DNA of 64,000 nt from Pollenia angustigena (GCA_930367215.1 OV884060.1:101270151-101334150), one strand, 5' to 3'; positions 12,136-24,100 are shown, counted from the first letter of the stretch. The notes: generated by a model not told the origin, from the sequence alone. Translations and numbers: made by a program.

Positions 12136-12300
12136 AAATGCAATTTGGTGTCTGTTGCTTAAAAATGTTGATCCCGAAAAGGGTGAGTTTTTTAGAATAA
12201 AACAATCCACCATTTTCGGGAGCAAAATTTTTATAAAAACAGACACCAAATTGCATTTTTTTTTAAATAAAATGTTACATTTTTTTGTAGAAAAGAAAAC
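12097..12300. repeat. Foldback hairpin, arms about 100 bp
   Basis: TTTTCTTTTCTACAAAAAAG...GCAATTTGGTGTCTGTT is inverted at ACAGACACCAAATTGC...TTTTTGTAGAAAAGAAAAC. The complementarity continues through CCCGAAAAGGG and CATTTTCGGGAGC to a centre near 12198. The left arm is shared with the end of the preceding tandem duplication; the right arm looks like its inverted copy. Confidence 0.85.
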
Positions 12301-12568
12301 ATCATTAGTTATTCGCTTTCGCTTTATCAATCGCTAACAAAACATTCGCAACTTCCCTAGTTTTTATGCTTTAAAGAGCAAAAATCTTTATAAATGGTCT
12401 TACAACACACCATCTTTTTTTACACATTTCACCAAAACATGTCTCCCAAAAGGTATTTCTCGACGACAAATCTGTTCACAATCTTACACATATACACACA
12501 CATAAACTTCCTTATCTAAGAAAAGCCATACTCTTCTTCACGCATCTTTAGTTTTGCAACAAAATATT

Positions 12569-12752
12569 GGGTGCGTTCGTAAATGCATCACTGCGCTGCA
12601 TCAGTGATTTCAAATCGTTATATATTTATCAGTGAAGTAAATGTGGACCAAAAACTTGTAAAAATACTCCACAAAAATAATAGAAATACAATAAACTTTA
12701 TAAAAAGTTTGCTTTTCTGATGCAGCGCAGTGATGAATTTACGAACGCACCC
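12569..12752. mobile_element. 184-bp MITE, TIR GGGTGCGTTCGTAAATGC
   Basis: GGGTGCGTTCGTAAATGCAT...CTGCATCAG and CTGATGCAG...ATTTACGAACGCACCC form about 36-bp TIRs with one mismatch. Flanks are TATT and ATTT; the TSD is ambiguous. Confidence 0.85.
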
Positions 12753-13210
12753 ATTTATTTGTGATTCTGAGGTTCTTTAAAGCCTTGATGCCAGTTAAGA
12801 ACATACATTTTACACATATGTATGCACTATTACTAGAATCTGTGTTTGGTTTTCCGAACGGCTATCTGCCCGTAAAAACGGGGAAGAATTTCGAATTTCT
12901 CGGAATCGCGGGAGTTTTTGTTCTAATCATTTGAATCTAATGTAAAATAAGAAAATAATTCAGTAATTTTTAAAAACTGAAAAAAAATATGTAAGAAAAA
13001 AGAAGGTAAATTGAAAAATTTTAATTCTTAAGTTACAGGATAAAAAATAAACTTAAAGGTTTTAGTTATTTACAAAATTGTTCAAATTTACAAGGATTGA
13101 TTGTTTTGCTAAAATTCCGATGTCTGCACACTGGTTAATTCCGTCCAAAAATTAGTTTTTTTTTAATTTCAAAATTGAGTTTTGTACTTTGAAAAAAGTA
13201 AGCTATGTTT

Positions 13211-13407
13211 CAAGGCGAATTCATGTAAACGGTGGTGTCGATACTACAACAATTAACAACACCAAAAACACAACAATGTATTTTGTTGCTGCTTTCGTTG
13301 GCCGATAAGTCAAAAACACAAGTAACTTTTGACATTCCTCTCTCTAATTAAAAAAAAAAAGTAGCACAGCTGTGTTTTCAACGCCACCTGAAAGTCAATT
13401 CGCCTTG
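13211..13407. mobile_element. 197-bp hAT-like MITE (TSD CTATGTTT)
   Basis: CAAGGCGAATTCATG at 13211 and CAATTCGCCTTG ending 13407, with a perfect 8-bp duplication CTATGTTT at 13203-13210 and 13408-13415. The TIRs continue imperfectly through GGTGG/CCACC. Confidence 0.88.
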
Positions 13408-13961
13408 CTATGTTTTTTCCTTCAAAGTTTTCTTTATAAATTAGCACATTATTTTTATACCGTGTTATTTTTTTGGATAAGTGAAGTAGCTGTGAGTTAG
13501 ATACTTTAAAAATGAAAAAGAGCTAAGGGAAACCAAATTTAAAAAGACCATAACAAAAAAGTTTGGACTAGGGGAGGTTGTGCTAATTACATCTATTGCT
13601 GTTAAGTTAATATTATACAGTCATTTCAGCTACCACCACTTGCCACCCTAGTAACCAGAGATTTTTAATTAACTTCATCTATTTACATAAGATAAACGTG
13701 AATGACTGGGTGATCATCGGTTAGCCCAAGCAACTGAAATCACAGACTCGAAGTTTTGTATGTAGACTCCCCTCCCAATGTGTAGATAAAACAAGTAGAG
13801 ATTTTTGGAAATTCAAACCCTAAGAGGTTAGAAACGGGTAAAATCGGTAGCCCTATATTTCGTGATATAGTAGTAGTTTTTTAAAATTGGTACATTTTGG
13901 GGAAGAAAAAAGGCAGAAGTATAATTTTGTTACTTCTTTCGTAACCCACTAACCTTCTTAA

Positions 13962-14706
13962 CACGTTGAGTGCCATGTGCACCGCCGGCGGTGCACACTT
14001 TTCTTTTACTAGAGTGCCATGTGTACCGCCGGCGATGCACAGCTACTTAAGTTTTCAATACAATATATTTTCTGTGGCATTATAGTAAAGCTAATAAATA
14101 TTATGTGATGGCACCTAGAGAAATGCATTTTTTTTTTTAACTTCGAGAATTTTTTGTGTATCTTTTGTATTACAAGAGTTATACAGAATCAAAAATTTAT
14201 AATTTTTTTTAACCTAACCCACTTCAATAAATTATAATTCAAAGAATAAAATAAGAAAATAATAATTAATTCCCTTTATATATAATAAAAAAGGCACTTC
14301 ATATTCAATAAAAAATAGGAACTAGTGTGTTTGGTGGAAAATATATATGTAGGATCAAAAAATTAGAATCCATTGAATTAAATAAGAAAATAACATATTA
14401 TTTCACTTTTAGTTTATAATAAAAAAAGGAACTTAGTATTCAATAAATATAAAAGGAACTAATGATAATAATAACAATATATGGTGTGACTATCGGCGGC
14501 ATACACGGCACCTGAATCAAATTATATTATCTGTGTGCCACGTGTACCGCCGGCTGTCACATGTATAACGGTACAAATAACACACATATACAAAAAAAGA
14601 TTTTCACAAATTAATTTTTTATCACAAAAACATTAATTTAAACTTGGTTTTATAAATTGGCACTTTAGTAATATATTTTTTTTTTTGTATGATGGCACTC
14701 AACGTG
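13962..14706. mobile_element. 745-bp inverted-repeat element with GC-rich palindromes
   Basis: CACGTTGAGTGCCATG at 13962 pairs with GATGGCACTCAACGTG ending 14706. TTAA precedes it and TAAA follows, so a TTAA duplication (piggyBac style) is possible but not exact. The motif GTGCCAYGTGTACCGCCGGC recurs at 13971, 14013 and 14531, and inverted near 14490. The interior is very AT-rich with no transposase. Confidence 0.7.
13977..13996. repeat. Perfect 20-bp GC-rich palindrome
   Basis: GTGCACCGCCGGCGGTGCAC reads identically on both strands, an outlier in base composition for this window. It lies 15 bp inside the TIR element and is probably a transposase or regulatory binding site of that element. 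Confidence 0.9.
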
Positions 14707-14815
14707 TAAAGTAATAAAGATATAAAAAAAATTTATATTTAAGAAGCTTTTAAACACATTTTTTTACTATTCGGAAAATCGAGTATATAAATCTTTTTGG
14801 TACTTTTTTTTTATA

Positions 14816-15890
14816 CAGCTATTTACGTATTGCATACAAAGATAACATTCAGAATAATGTTTATAAAATAATAACTTTATATGACGCCATGTAAGACATA
14901 TATTTATTATGTATAGTGATGTAAGTAGTTACGTATACAGGAGAGGGAAAAATGAATATCCATTAACACCTACGCCCCATAAACCAAAAAATTTACCCCA
15001 TTTCTAAGGATTTTATAAAAGAAATTTTGCAAAATAGGATGTTTCAGTTTAAGGCTTTTCCATTATTATCGTCCCATTATATGCAAACGGACGAACCTAC
15101 ATTTTTATTTTTTTTTTTACAGGAAATGCAAAAAACTATACAAAATCTGTAACAACGTGGTATTTTTGGCATATGAATTTCTTTAATAAAGTCGCCATTT
15201 TTGAGTAGTTTTATAAAACGAACAAAAATTAATCAAAAATCAATTTCCAAATTTTGTTTAGTTGCATTTAAGGTGACGATATATTTTCAAAGTCCCAGAA
15301 TTAAATTTCCAGTCACAATTAATTGGTAGTTTTTTAAAGAAATATGGCCCAGTGATTTAAACAGCTAAGAATAAATACTAAAACTGTGCTTGTGCCAGGA
15401 CGTAATACAATTTTCAAACTTTTTCTTTACATTACTTTTTTTTTAATAATTATAAATAAATTGCTTTCGCATTTCGTATTTTAAACAAACTAGTTGCAAA
15501 TGATTACAAAACATCGACTAAATATTTTTTGTCCGAGTATATACGTGATTTCTCCCTGGTTTTTCTAATTTGTTATGTAAAAAAATGTCCCGGAAAAGCC
15601 GCATAAAAGATAGAAGCAATAAACTCTAACTATTTTATACATGTATACATATACAGACGTACAAGCTACAAATGCATAAATGCATTTTTAAGAGGTGCTG
15701 ACTGAGACCACCACATACAAATATTTCCTAGAAATATAATACCAGAACGACTTTTAAGAGAACAAACCAAATACACTTAAAAGTATCTAGACATATTTAT
15801 TAAACTATTGCTATGTTTGTGCAGCCATTACTTTACTAAATTGTTGTTTAAATGTTGAACACATATGTATAACCAAAGGCCAGTGGCGGA
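14816..15890. other. AT-rich region, no gene
   Basis: No frame of convincing length or composition and no repeat ends seen. Confidence 0.4.
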
Positions 15891-16820
15891 TTTAGGTCTG
15901 TTCCCTTCCTAGGCACATTTTGATATGCTGCCTTATTAATTATGCATATATCGTCACCTTAACACGTTCGAAGTTTTTTGCATTTCCTCTCCTCAGGCGG
16001 TGAAATTAGTTTTAGCGTTTGCAGTGAATTTCAGAAGACTGCTAAAATGGGTTCTAAAGTAAATTATTGACCGTATATCAAAAAATTGCATAAAATTTTT
16101 GTTGGCCATTTGAAGCTAAGATGGAAGAAAGATTACCGCCATATCTTTATCTGCTGCGATTTAAGGCGTTGTTAATTATTTTACCATAATAGGCTTTGTA
16201 TGGGGCCTAGGGTAAATTATGGACCGATCTTCATGAAACTTTGCAGTGTCATTTCTAGTCCTATTAAACTGTGGCGTGCCAAAATTTGTTATGATAGCAT
16301 TGTTAATTGGGGTTTTAGGTGTTCTATACCGTTTTCCGGGAGTAGGGCTTATATGGGGCATAGGGTAAATTATAAACGGATCTTCACGAAATTTTACAGC
16401 GTGATTTCCAGTCAAATAAAACGAATTTTTTCAAAATCTGATATGATTCTTTGCGTTTTTCCACAATTTATGTTAGTTTTTGTAAACAAATTATCAATTT
16501 TTTTTAGGTACTGGTTCCACATTTTGATTTATAACTCTGCTCCTTCTGAACCGATTTTTCTGGCTTTCAATCCCAAACTGCTTAGAATAATTTGACACCA
16601 AGTTTGTTTATTTCTTTTGAGTTTTTCGAAAGTAAGCGTGTTTTTAACAGACGGACAGACAGCCGGACATGGCATAATCGACTTGGAATTACTCAAGGAC
16701 CCAGAATATATATACTTTATGGGGTCGGAGAGGAATTACAAAAAAGTTTCACACGGAATGACAAACTAAGTGTACCCTCTTCACAACTAATTGTGTTGGA
16801 GGTTATAAAAAAGCACATAT
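15891..16820 (+). repeat. INE-1-like dispersed repeat behind a hAT-type end
   Basis: CAGTGGCGGATTTAGGTCTG at 15892 looks like a hAT terminus (an inverted relative is at about 51650-51687). From 16120 the DNA carries the repeat signature TATGGGGCCTAGGGTAAATTA, then GACGGACAGACAG, AGAATATATATACTTTATGG, ACGGAATGACAAAC and GGAGGTTATAAAAA. The same modules occur at 47786-49600. The block GACGGACAGAC...TATATACTTTATAGGGTC resembles Drosophila INE-1/DINE-1 as I remember it. The frames at 16200-16828 run along the repeat and are not genes. Confidence 0.6.
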
Positions 16821-17056
16821 GTGACTAGAGTTTAACAAAACATTTTCTAAGCAGAAACTGTGTGTCATATATGTGTGACATACTTCAAGGTCACTTATAA
16901 ATGACATGAGTTTTAACTAAAATTGGTGTAGATATATGAGTCACTAAATGTTTTTTTATAAATAAAACAAAAATATAACTGGCATTTATGTATTTAGAGT
17001 CTAAATTTTAGACCTTTTATTATTGACTATGCCAAATTTTAAAACAATGATATGTG

Positions 17057-17786
17057 CCCATGGTCTGTAACTCTCGCGTCGAGAAAGTTTTCGATTGAAA
17101 TGTGTGAAATGAAATAAAAATGCCATATATTGAAACAAACAGCTGGTTTTCTCACTTAACTGTGTCTGTAACTTTTTTTTTTGGCGAGTACAAGCTGTCA
17201 CGTAAGGAAATTACTAGCCAATTTACAGAAAAAGTGTGTCTGTAACATTTTTGTGAGACAAGTTCCCGCTTTGAACTGTCAAATAAACTCACGAATAAAA
17301 ATGGGGCGAGAAAAAATTTTAACACTGAAAAACAATTAAAAATGCAACATGCAAAGAATAATAATAATAATAATATTTTATTCTTGGCACATTTTTCATT
17401 GTTTTATTATTTTGCTTTTAACATTTTTATAAAATATACGAATGTCTTCAAAGCTTGTTTGCAAACAACAAACATTAAAGTCGCTCTTTACACAATTTGG
17501 CCTAGCCGACGGTTGTTTTTTCGCCGCCGTCGTTGGAAAATTTTTAATTTAAGTAAATTTTGGTCGCCGTCAACGATATGTGTTACTGGCGTTCTGAACG
17601 TCTGCAATGTCACATCGGCTTCGAGTGCAATATTATGACATTTTTAACGTAACGACGTAATCTCTTTTAATAGTTTTCGACATGAGTTACAGACACACAT
17701 TTTTCTCACTTTTCGAGAAACGATAGAATAATTTGTTTCACATCTTTTCGATGCAAGAAGTTCTCAATAAAGTTATAGAACATGGG
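17057..17786 (+). mobile_element. 730-bp MITE copy 1 (CCCATGTTCTGTAAC ends)
   Basis: CCCATGGTCTGTAACTCTCG at 17057 and AGTTATAGAACATGGG ending 17786 form the TIRs. GTGTGTCTGTAAC recurs internally in both orientations (17161, 17231, 17690). A 614-bp copy in opposite orientation is at 53061-53674. The 98-codon frame at 17342-17638 and the reverse frame at 17001-17201 lie along the MITE and lack protein-like composition. Confidence 0.85.
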
Positions 17787-18029
17787 TAATGGACATAATC
17801 CAATTAATTTCCCAGTATCTGCAGACAACACAAATTTACTAATGCCCGCAATTCCTACAAACAGATATCTAGCCGCGTTCGCACCTAACAGTTATCTTTA
17901 CCTATCCGGTACCACTATTTTGGTAATTTAATTTAATTGTCTTAAGAATTTTCTCTCCAGGCATTGTTTTACTTTTTCTGATTACGCAGCTATTTTTACC
18001 AAATTTTAATTATTTTTTTCTGATACGGC

Positions 18030-18304
18030 TCTTAAGCTATACAAAAATCCATATTTTCTTTGTATTGAAGGTGACACGCTGATATCTTTAATCTGGCCCA
18101 CTTTGACTGATGTTCTGTCTTGATAACCAAACTATGTGTATCAAATTTGAAAATTTTTACTGTAACCGTTTTCCAGATGTACATAAATATAAATTGTCTT
18201 TGTATAGGAAGTACCACGCCTGATCCTTCAATCCAGAACACTTTTTTACGGATAATTTGTATTGATAACATTAGGGAACAAATTTGGATTGCAAATTTTT
18301 ACTA
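18030..18304 (+). repeat. INE-1-like repeat fragment
   Basis: AGGAAGTACCACGCCTGATCCTTCAATCCAG here matches GGGAGGTACCACGCCCACTTCTTCAATCCAG at 24262 as a diverged copy; a second internal variant (AAGGTGACACGC) precedes it. Each block is quoted here as a landmark only. Confidence 0.5.
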
Positions 18305-18899
18305 ATTTGAGGTCGCTGATTACAAATCTAATCTCCATTTTTCTCTAGAAGCTCTACTTTTCGAGATAAACCGTTATGTACAAAATTAAGGAACTTTAAC
18401 TTTTAAACTACATATAAACAAACAAATCCGAAACTTGGAAACAGTATAATCTTTACGGCGTGCCTACATTGTTTCTGAATTTGTCCTGTAGTTTCAGAGA
18501 TATCGTTGTATTTTTTAAGAAAAAAATTTTGAAAAAACAAATTGTTTGTTCTTTAAATATTCATTAAAAATAAAAATGCGACAAAAATCACACTTTTGCT
18601 CTAAAAACGTTTATCTTAACATAATTTCGAATGAAGTGAGGTTTATTTCATTGTAATCGGTGCACATATTTTGAATTGATTCACAATTTACTGAAAAAAC
18701 GGAATATGTAAGCACGGCGTAAAGATAATCCTGTTTTCGAATTTCGGATTTTTTTGTTAACTGAATATGGTCAACCGCTTTCAAGTTATTCCAATACGTG
18801 TAGTTAAAGTCCCTAAATTTTGGGCATAACAGTTTATCTGGAGAAGTTGAGCTGGTAGAGAAAAATGGAGATTAGATTTGAAGCTAGCGACCTCAAATA
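18305..18899. repeat. Long imperfect inverted repeat, arms about 190 bp
   Basis: The left arm (ATTTGAGGTCGCTGATT, AAATCTAATCTCCATTTTTC, ATAAACYGTTATG, ATCTTTACGGCGTGC) recurs inverted in the right arm from about 18705 to 18899. Arms are roughly 75-80% complementary and separated by about 200 bp. No TIR-flanking TSD was found. It is consistent with a decayed foldback element or an inverted duplication of a dispersed repeat. Confidence 0.75.
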
Positions 18900-19058
18900 T
18901 GTAAAAAAGAATGTGTTCAATAAAAAAAGTTATTTAAAAAGAATTAAAAAAAAGAATTGGGGTCAAAAAAAAATGGACAGAAGCTGAAGTTAAAAAAATA
19001 CTAGACTCTTTGGCAGACAATCGCCATTTTGAGGTAACTTTTTGAAGTCGAATATTAT

Positions 19059-19159
19059 GTGCTGGTTCACACACGTCAAGTTTTACTCGTCAAGTCTTGA
19101 GCTTTTAGGAGAGAAGGGAAAAAGAGAATGCCATTTCTTCGATTGACGTGAACCGACAC
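19059..19159. mobile_element. 101-bp MITE, TIR GTGCTGGTTCAC
   Basis: GTGCTGGTTCACACACGTCAA and TTGACGTGAACCGACAC are inverted and flanked by TAT on both sides. Confidence 0.6.
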
Positions 19160-19631
19160 TATGATGAAAATAACATCATTCACTTTTAACACTTTTATTC
19201 GGCATCTTGAAAAATATCAATTACTTCCACGAATTATTTGACATATTTTTTTGACAGTTTCAATCATCATAAATAAAAATTGCGAAAAACAAAATCTTAT
19301 TAATTAAAAATTTTTCATTCCCAAAAATTAGTTTGATAACAATGAAACATGAATACATTACAGGAAGAACCCAAAATAAAAGCCAATCATCATATATATT
19401 AATAGGCAATTTGATTTCTTTTGCTCCCTTTTATGACTATACTATTCATTGGATTTTAACAAATGATACATCATTCGAAAGATATTTTTTAGAAGAGGAC
19501 AAAGTAAATTTTATTAAAATCGGTTTAGTATTCAAGGAGTTATAGGCGTTAGAAAGTGTTACTAATACATAGAAAATACTCACATACGTGTGAGCAAAAA
19601 AAAAATGTAAAGAAACACAACAGAAACACAG

Positions 19632-19941
19632 CCCAGCGGTAACTAGAATGAGTAAAGAGGCCTAATAGATGGCCGTATTTAGCAGTCACAAGCAGTCAGA
19701 AGCCCTTCTCGCCGCATTCCATACTTATTTATTTTTTACACGGGTTGTCATTCCTTTCTCCCTTCTCAAAGAAGCGAATGTGTACTGAATATTTCAGAAG
19801 GTCTTTTAAAAAGAAGTTTATACCTTCTAGAAGGCATACTTCTGAAGGCAGGATATCATGCGAAGCGAATCTTTTAGTAAGGAGTATAGAGGCCTTCAAA
19901 AAGGCCTGCCACTTGCAGTCCTTTTAATATTTACCGCTGGG
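19632..19941. mobile_element. 310-bp MITE, TIR CCCAGCGGTAA
   Basis: CCCAGCGGTAACTAG at 19632 and AATATTTACCGCTGGG ending 19941. The interior repeats AGAAGG/CCTTCT and AGGCC words. The 60-codon frame at 19745 is inside it and not supported. Confidence 0.65.
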
Positions 19942-20625
19942 AGTTACTTATATGCTTTTTTTGTGTAAACATAGTAAATAGAACAACAACATTCGATTTC
20001 TCTCCTATGCTTTACCCTAGGTCTACACTAAAGATAAATATCTCAGCAAGTGGGCAATAACGTCGGCAGAATAACAGAGCTATATTTTTTTTTTGCTCAG
20101 CTTATGTTAAAGGCATGGGAAAACGTATTTATGTTAACTCATAATTTAAAAAAAAAAAATCAAGGAAAAAGGTGCAGTGTAAAAATTGGCGCTATCTTGC
20201 AAAAATTATTTTTATTAATATAAATTCATTCTTATTTGACATTATTATTTAAATGTAAATTAATTTGATTAAGCTTGAGGTCTTTCTTTATATAAAAATT
20301 TAAATTTTTTTTTTTTTAAAAGTAAAATTAATATTTTTAAACAAAAATAATATAAATTTAAATAAAAAAGATCGAATAAGAAGAACTTATTTTATTACAA
20401 ATAATTTTTGGCATTTTATTTTAGTGTTTAGTTTATTCTTTAATTTAATTCTTTTACTACAATCGTAATGTGCTACCATTTCACAAATTCCATTTCTTTC
20501 TCCCACAGTTTTCTTTTTCCTCTTTTTTTCAATTGACATCCAAATTTGACGTTTTACGTTAGCAATAATTGTCAACGGAAATGGACTAACAATTATTGCA
20601 ACATAAATTGTTGGCAATAAATATG
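19942..20625. other. AT-rich region, no gene
   Basis: Very low complexity from 20150 to 20400. The minus-strand open frame 20387-20737 overlaps a transposon end and is not convincing. Confidence 0.4.
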
Positions 20626-20627
20626 TA

Positions 20628-20775
20628 CAGTAGTTTTGACTTAGCGGCACAATCTCCTTTGCACGATTTTTTGTGCAGCAAATCAAAAATGCAGTTATCT
20701 TAAATGCATTTACCTGCCTTAATGTGTAGGTACACAATTGTGATTACCTGCACAAAAGTGCAGCTAAAGTAAAGT
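20628..20775 (+). mobile_element. Truncated pogo-like element, left end only
   Basis: TA-CAGTAGTTTTGACTTAGCGGC and the following GCACAATCTCCTTTGCACG match the left end of the complete element at 60036-61187 for about 150 bp. No right end is seen downstream. Confidence 0.65.
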
Positions 20776-20830
20776 GTTTGATTTAAAAGTAGAATAAAAA
20801 AATTATTTTATTAATACATAAATTTATTGC

Positions 20831-20961
20831 CTGTTTATCGATTTCGAACGTCGACGTACGCATAGAAAATTATATTTAAAACAAAAACAAAATTCTAAAA
20901 TTTGTTTTTGCTTTAAATGAAATTTTCTATGCGAACTTTATCGTTCGAAATCGATGAACAG
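20831..20961. mobile_element. Palindromic MITE A (CTGTTYATCGATTTCGAAC)
   Basis: CTGTTTATCGATTTCGAAC is inverted at GTTCGAAATCGATGAACAG; the complementarity continues through GCATAGAAAATT/AATTTTCTATGC to an A/T-rich loop. A second family member with different but still self-complementary inner arms is at 35666-35786. Confidence 0.85.
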
Positions 20962-21113
20962 ACTGTTATATGTTATTAAAATGTTATTTCAACCCAGCTA
21001 GCATTTTCAATCGTCTAGGAGTCTACTGGGAATTTTACAAAGAGTGTTTTTGATCGTCGACGAGCTCATTTTTAATTGTAGACAATTCCTCGCAAGGGAG
21101 AAACTGTTACTGG

Positions 21114-22190
21114 CAGCGTTGCCAGAAGATTTGAAGAGAAAATCTTCATTTGGCGAAAAAAAGTCTTATTTTGAAGAGAAAAATCTTAAAGTTTTTTATA
21201 ACAAGGGCAAAAAAGTAAAAATTATTAATATTTTTTAAGAACATATTTCTTATTATGGAAACTATTTAAATTGAAATACATACATAAATATATACATAAT
21301 TGCTGTATTTATACAAAATAAGATTGTAGGTTTAAAGCTGCGATCGGCAAAATCGAGAAAACCGCGTTTTCTTTTTTCTCTATTATTCTCTTTTTTACTC
21401 TTTTATTACGTACGTGTGCACACACATTGAAGAGAATCGCAAAATGTAATAGTACAGGTTGCCGATCGCAGGTTTAAATTGAGTTTTAAATATATTTTTC
21501 ATTAAATTTTTTCTAAAAATACATTTTAAATCCATTTAATTTCTAATAAATAAGATCGTAAAAAAATCCATTTAAAAAAAGAAGTTGCATTAAAAGTAAT
21601 TAAAATGTAAAATTAGAGATATATCAATTTTGGGCAAGAAGATTTTAGTTTAGGAGCTATGAAGCACATACATCAGTTGAAATCATTTTTTTTTATATCG
21701 AAGGCATTTTGAGAAAATTGCATTTAAAGAAGCTCATTGCTAATATATGGATTTTCCTAAAAATATTCCTAATGGAAAAGTTATTAAAATAATGTTGGTA
21801 CAACTTTTAAAAGACATTCTTAAGCACTTATGTATGTATATATGCTTTGTTTAAAAATTATCATAAACATTGTGTGTCGAATTTTCAAACTCAAAATTAA
21901 CAACCGCTTTTCTAAGATTCATTTTGTATGCTGAGAAAAAAATAATGCATTTTTGTGTATGCTAGACAATGGGTACCAAAGTGTGCAAACCCAATATACA
22001 ACAAGCTGATCATAAACCTTATTGTTTTAAAATTGATTGTTTAAAAAATTGTGTATGTTGTACAAACTCAAAGTTGAACATTTTTATTTTTAAGACTAAA
22101 AAATCTTAATTTGAGAAAAAAAATCTTAAAATCTTATTTTGCTCAAAAAATCTTCAAAAAAAAGATAAAATCTTCATTCTGGCAACGCTG
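21114..22190. mobile_element. hAT-like element with iterated AAATCTT words
   Basis: CAGCGTTGCCAGAAGATTTG at 21114 and CATTCTGGCAACGCTG ending 22190. The 8-bp flanks GTTACTGG and GGTACAGG agree at 6 of 8. AAATCTT occurs about three times at the left and five times at the right end. No transposase. A 134-bp MITE is nested at 21338-21471. Confidence 0.8.
21338..21471. mobile_element. 134-bp MITE, TIR CTGCGATCGGCAA (TSD GTTTAAA)
   Basis: CTGCGATCGGCAA at 21338 and TTGCCGATCGCAG ending 21471. Flanks are GTTTAAAG and GTTTAAAT, a 7-of-8 match to an 8-bp duplication. Confidence 0.82.
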
Positions 22191-22195
22191 GGTAC

Positions 22196-23397
22196 AGGTG
22201 CTGATTCGTATGAGCTAAATTTACGGGAAAAAATGGCTTAAAATGGGCTAAAAAATGGCTTAAAGCTTTTTTTTACATAAAAACACATTTAAGTTCAATA
22301 CCAAAACAGAAATAATTCATTTAAAGTTGTTTACGATAAAATTGTGAGTAAAGATCAATTTGTTAAATAAGAATAAACTTAAATTAATATTAAAATAAAT
22401 TAATATCAAAAAATTAAATCATTAAAAAATTCGATGTCGTTATTGTTCATCTCATAGGAATCACTCATTAGTTTGAAATAATCATAAGTTTTAAATATTT
22501 TGAAGGGAAATCAAAATCACGACAACATTTACCCAAAGTTTTGAGTCCGGATCTACAATAAAAAACAAGTGAGAAAGTATAGTCCGTTAAACCCGAATTT
22601 ATGATACTCTACACAACACTAGAACCTTTGTACCAAATTTTATCAAATAATCTCTAAATTGCGACCTGTACTTTGCGCACAAGGTTTACATGGACAGCCA
22701 GCCAGCCGGACAAACATCGTTAATTCGACTCAGAAAGAGATTCTGAGTTAATCGGTATACGTAAAGACGTGCTAAGGGCCAATATTTTAAGGTGTTATAG
22801 TACCCTCTCCACTATTGTGGTGGAGGTATAAATATTGTATTGTTATGGTAAAAAATATTTACCTAATTGATAAAATCTAATTAACGGTTACTTAATGTAA
22901 CCTATTTCTCAAACTTTTAACGATGTTTACTTGGCTAAACACCCTCTCTACTTCAGCATTACACCATGGAAGTGAGAGCAACTTTACAGGCAATTCTGAA
23001 ATTTCTAAAACAATTTTGTTACCGCCTGCATACCTTTATTGAAATACTTGCAACCAGAAAGAAACAGCGATGTTTGTTTGATCTATTTTATAAATTTAAT
23101 AGTGAAATACTGTTCCTTTATTTTGAAAGATGTTTCAGCGTCATAATTTATAGCGATTTTCAACATTTTTAAAAGTTGTGATTTAAATTAAAGTCGTTTT
23201 AATTGTTCAAAATGTTTATTTTACTTTTATAAAATTTTATAATAAAATAAAAATTATTCTTTTAAAAGAAAAACGACAAAAAATTGCATGGCTTAACAAG
23301 TTGAAAAATGGCTAAAAAAATTAACTCATTTTTTAATGGCTAAACAGGGTGAAAAAATGGCTAAATTTAGCCACTAAATGGCTAAATTGGCAACACT
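22196..23397. mobile_element. Probable hAT-like element with iterated AATGGCTAA words
   Basis: The right end AAATTGGCAACACTG (23397) is a clear terminus of the CAGTGTTGCC type. ATGGCTTAA/ATGGCTAAA words cluster at 22205-22265 and 23285-23385. The left terminus (CAGGTGCTGATTCG) is poor and no TSD is visible, so the left limit is uncertain. An INE-1-like repeat is at 22566-22835 inside. Confidence 0.5.
22566..22835 (+). repeat. INE-1-like dispersed repeat
   Basis: AACAAGTGAGAAAGTATAGTC, GACAGCCAGCCAGCCGGAC, TTCGACTCAGAAAGAGATTC and TACCCTCTCCACTATTGTGG followed by GTATAAATATT. The same order is seen at 47190-47480. Confidence 0.65.
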
Positions 23398-24100
23398 GGT
23401 ATTAGGGTAAACATCATAAATATTTCGTGAATTAAATATATCGGATATATTGTGTGCAGAGAGAATATCTTCTGTGTTTCCCAAAGAATCTCTAAGGTGA
23501 TAATGCAATCCATTTATGTAATATCTCTTCTAGATCATTAGTATACTTTTCTTCGACAACGATTTTTATCCATTTTAGATAAATTATGAAAAAAGTTGAA
23601 GTATACAAAAAGGTTTTCGTATGAGTTTTTACGTTTGTATAACACTCAGGGTGTTAATGGGATAATAAATATTTCATTCACCCATGATTCCTCTTAATGA
23701 AGTTTTCTTGTTTTTTGTGATGAATGTCATATTGATAATAATCTTTTACACGAGATACATATAAAGAAATAAGACGTTACAAATTATGATGTTAAAAATA
23801 CGTTACAGAAAGAGTATTATTGTATGAAGTGACTATGTAACTGAGAAAAGAACTTAGACAAGCAAATAATAAAATACGTTGATAAAAAGACTTCATACTA
23901 AAAACTTAAACACATACTACACACTATAACCCTATAAAAAGTACGTAAATGTACATATATATACATGTATATTTTGTAAGCGATTTGACAGATTTATTCC
24001 GACGTACTTAAGAAGAAATTTTCCAGTTACTTGGGTTATAAGACTTGGACTCAGGAACATCTATGGTTCCCGATAATGGGCATTTAAAAAAAAAATTTTA
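23398..24100. other. AT-rich region, no gene
   Basis: No coding frame, TIR or repeat signature recognised. Confidence 0.4.

Larger units (their letters stand above)
13677..14815. mobile_element. Degenerate Helitron-like copy
   Basis: TCTATTTACATAAG...GAATGACTGGGTGATCATCG resembles the head at 2771. AGAGATTTTTGGAAATTCAA and GGTACATTTTGGGG follow in the same order as in the main array, and GGTACTTTTTT is found after the insertion at 13962-14706. Strongly diverged. Confidence 0.5.

Noticed and set aside
13958..14710. Firm assignment of the 13962-14706 element to piggyBac
   Set aside because: The right flank is TAAA, not TTAA, and no transposase is present, so the superfamily is left open.
16200..16828. 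131- and 78-codon frames as host genes
   Set aside because: They run through INE-1-like repeat modules that are present with different frames at 48 kb.
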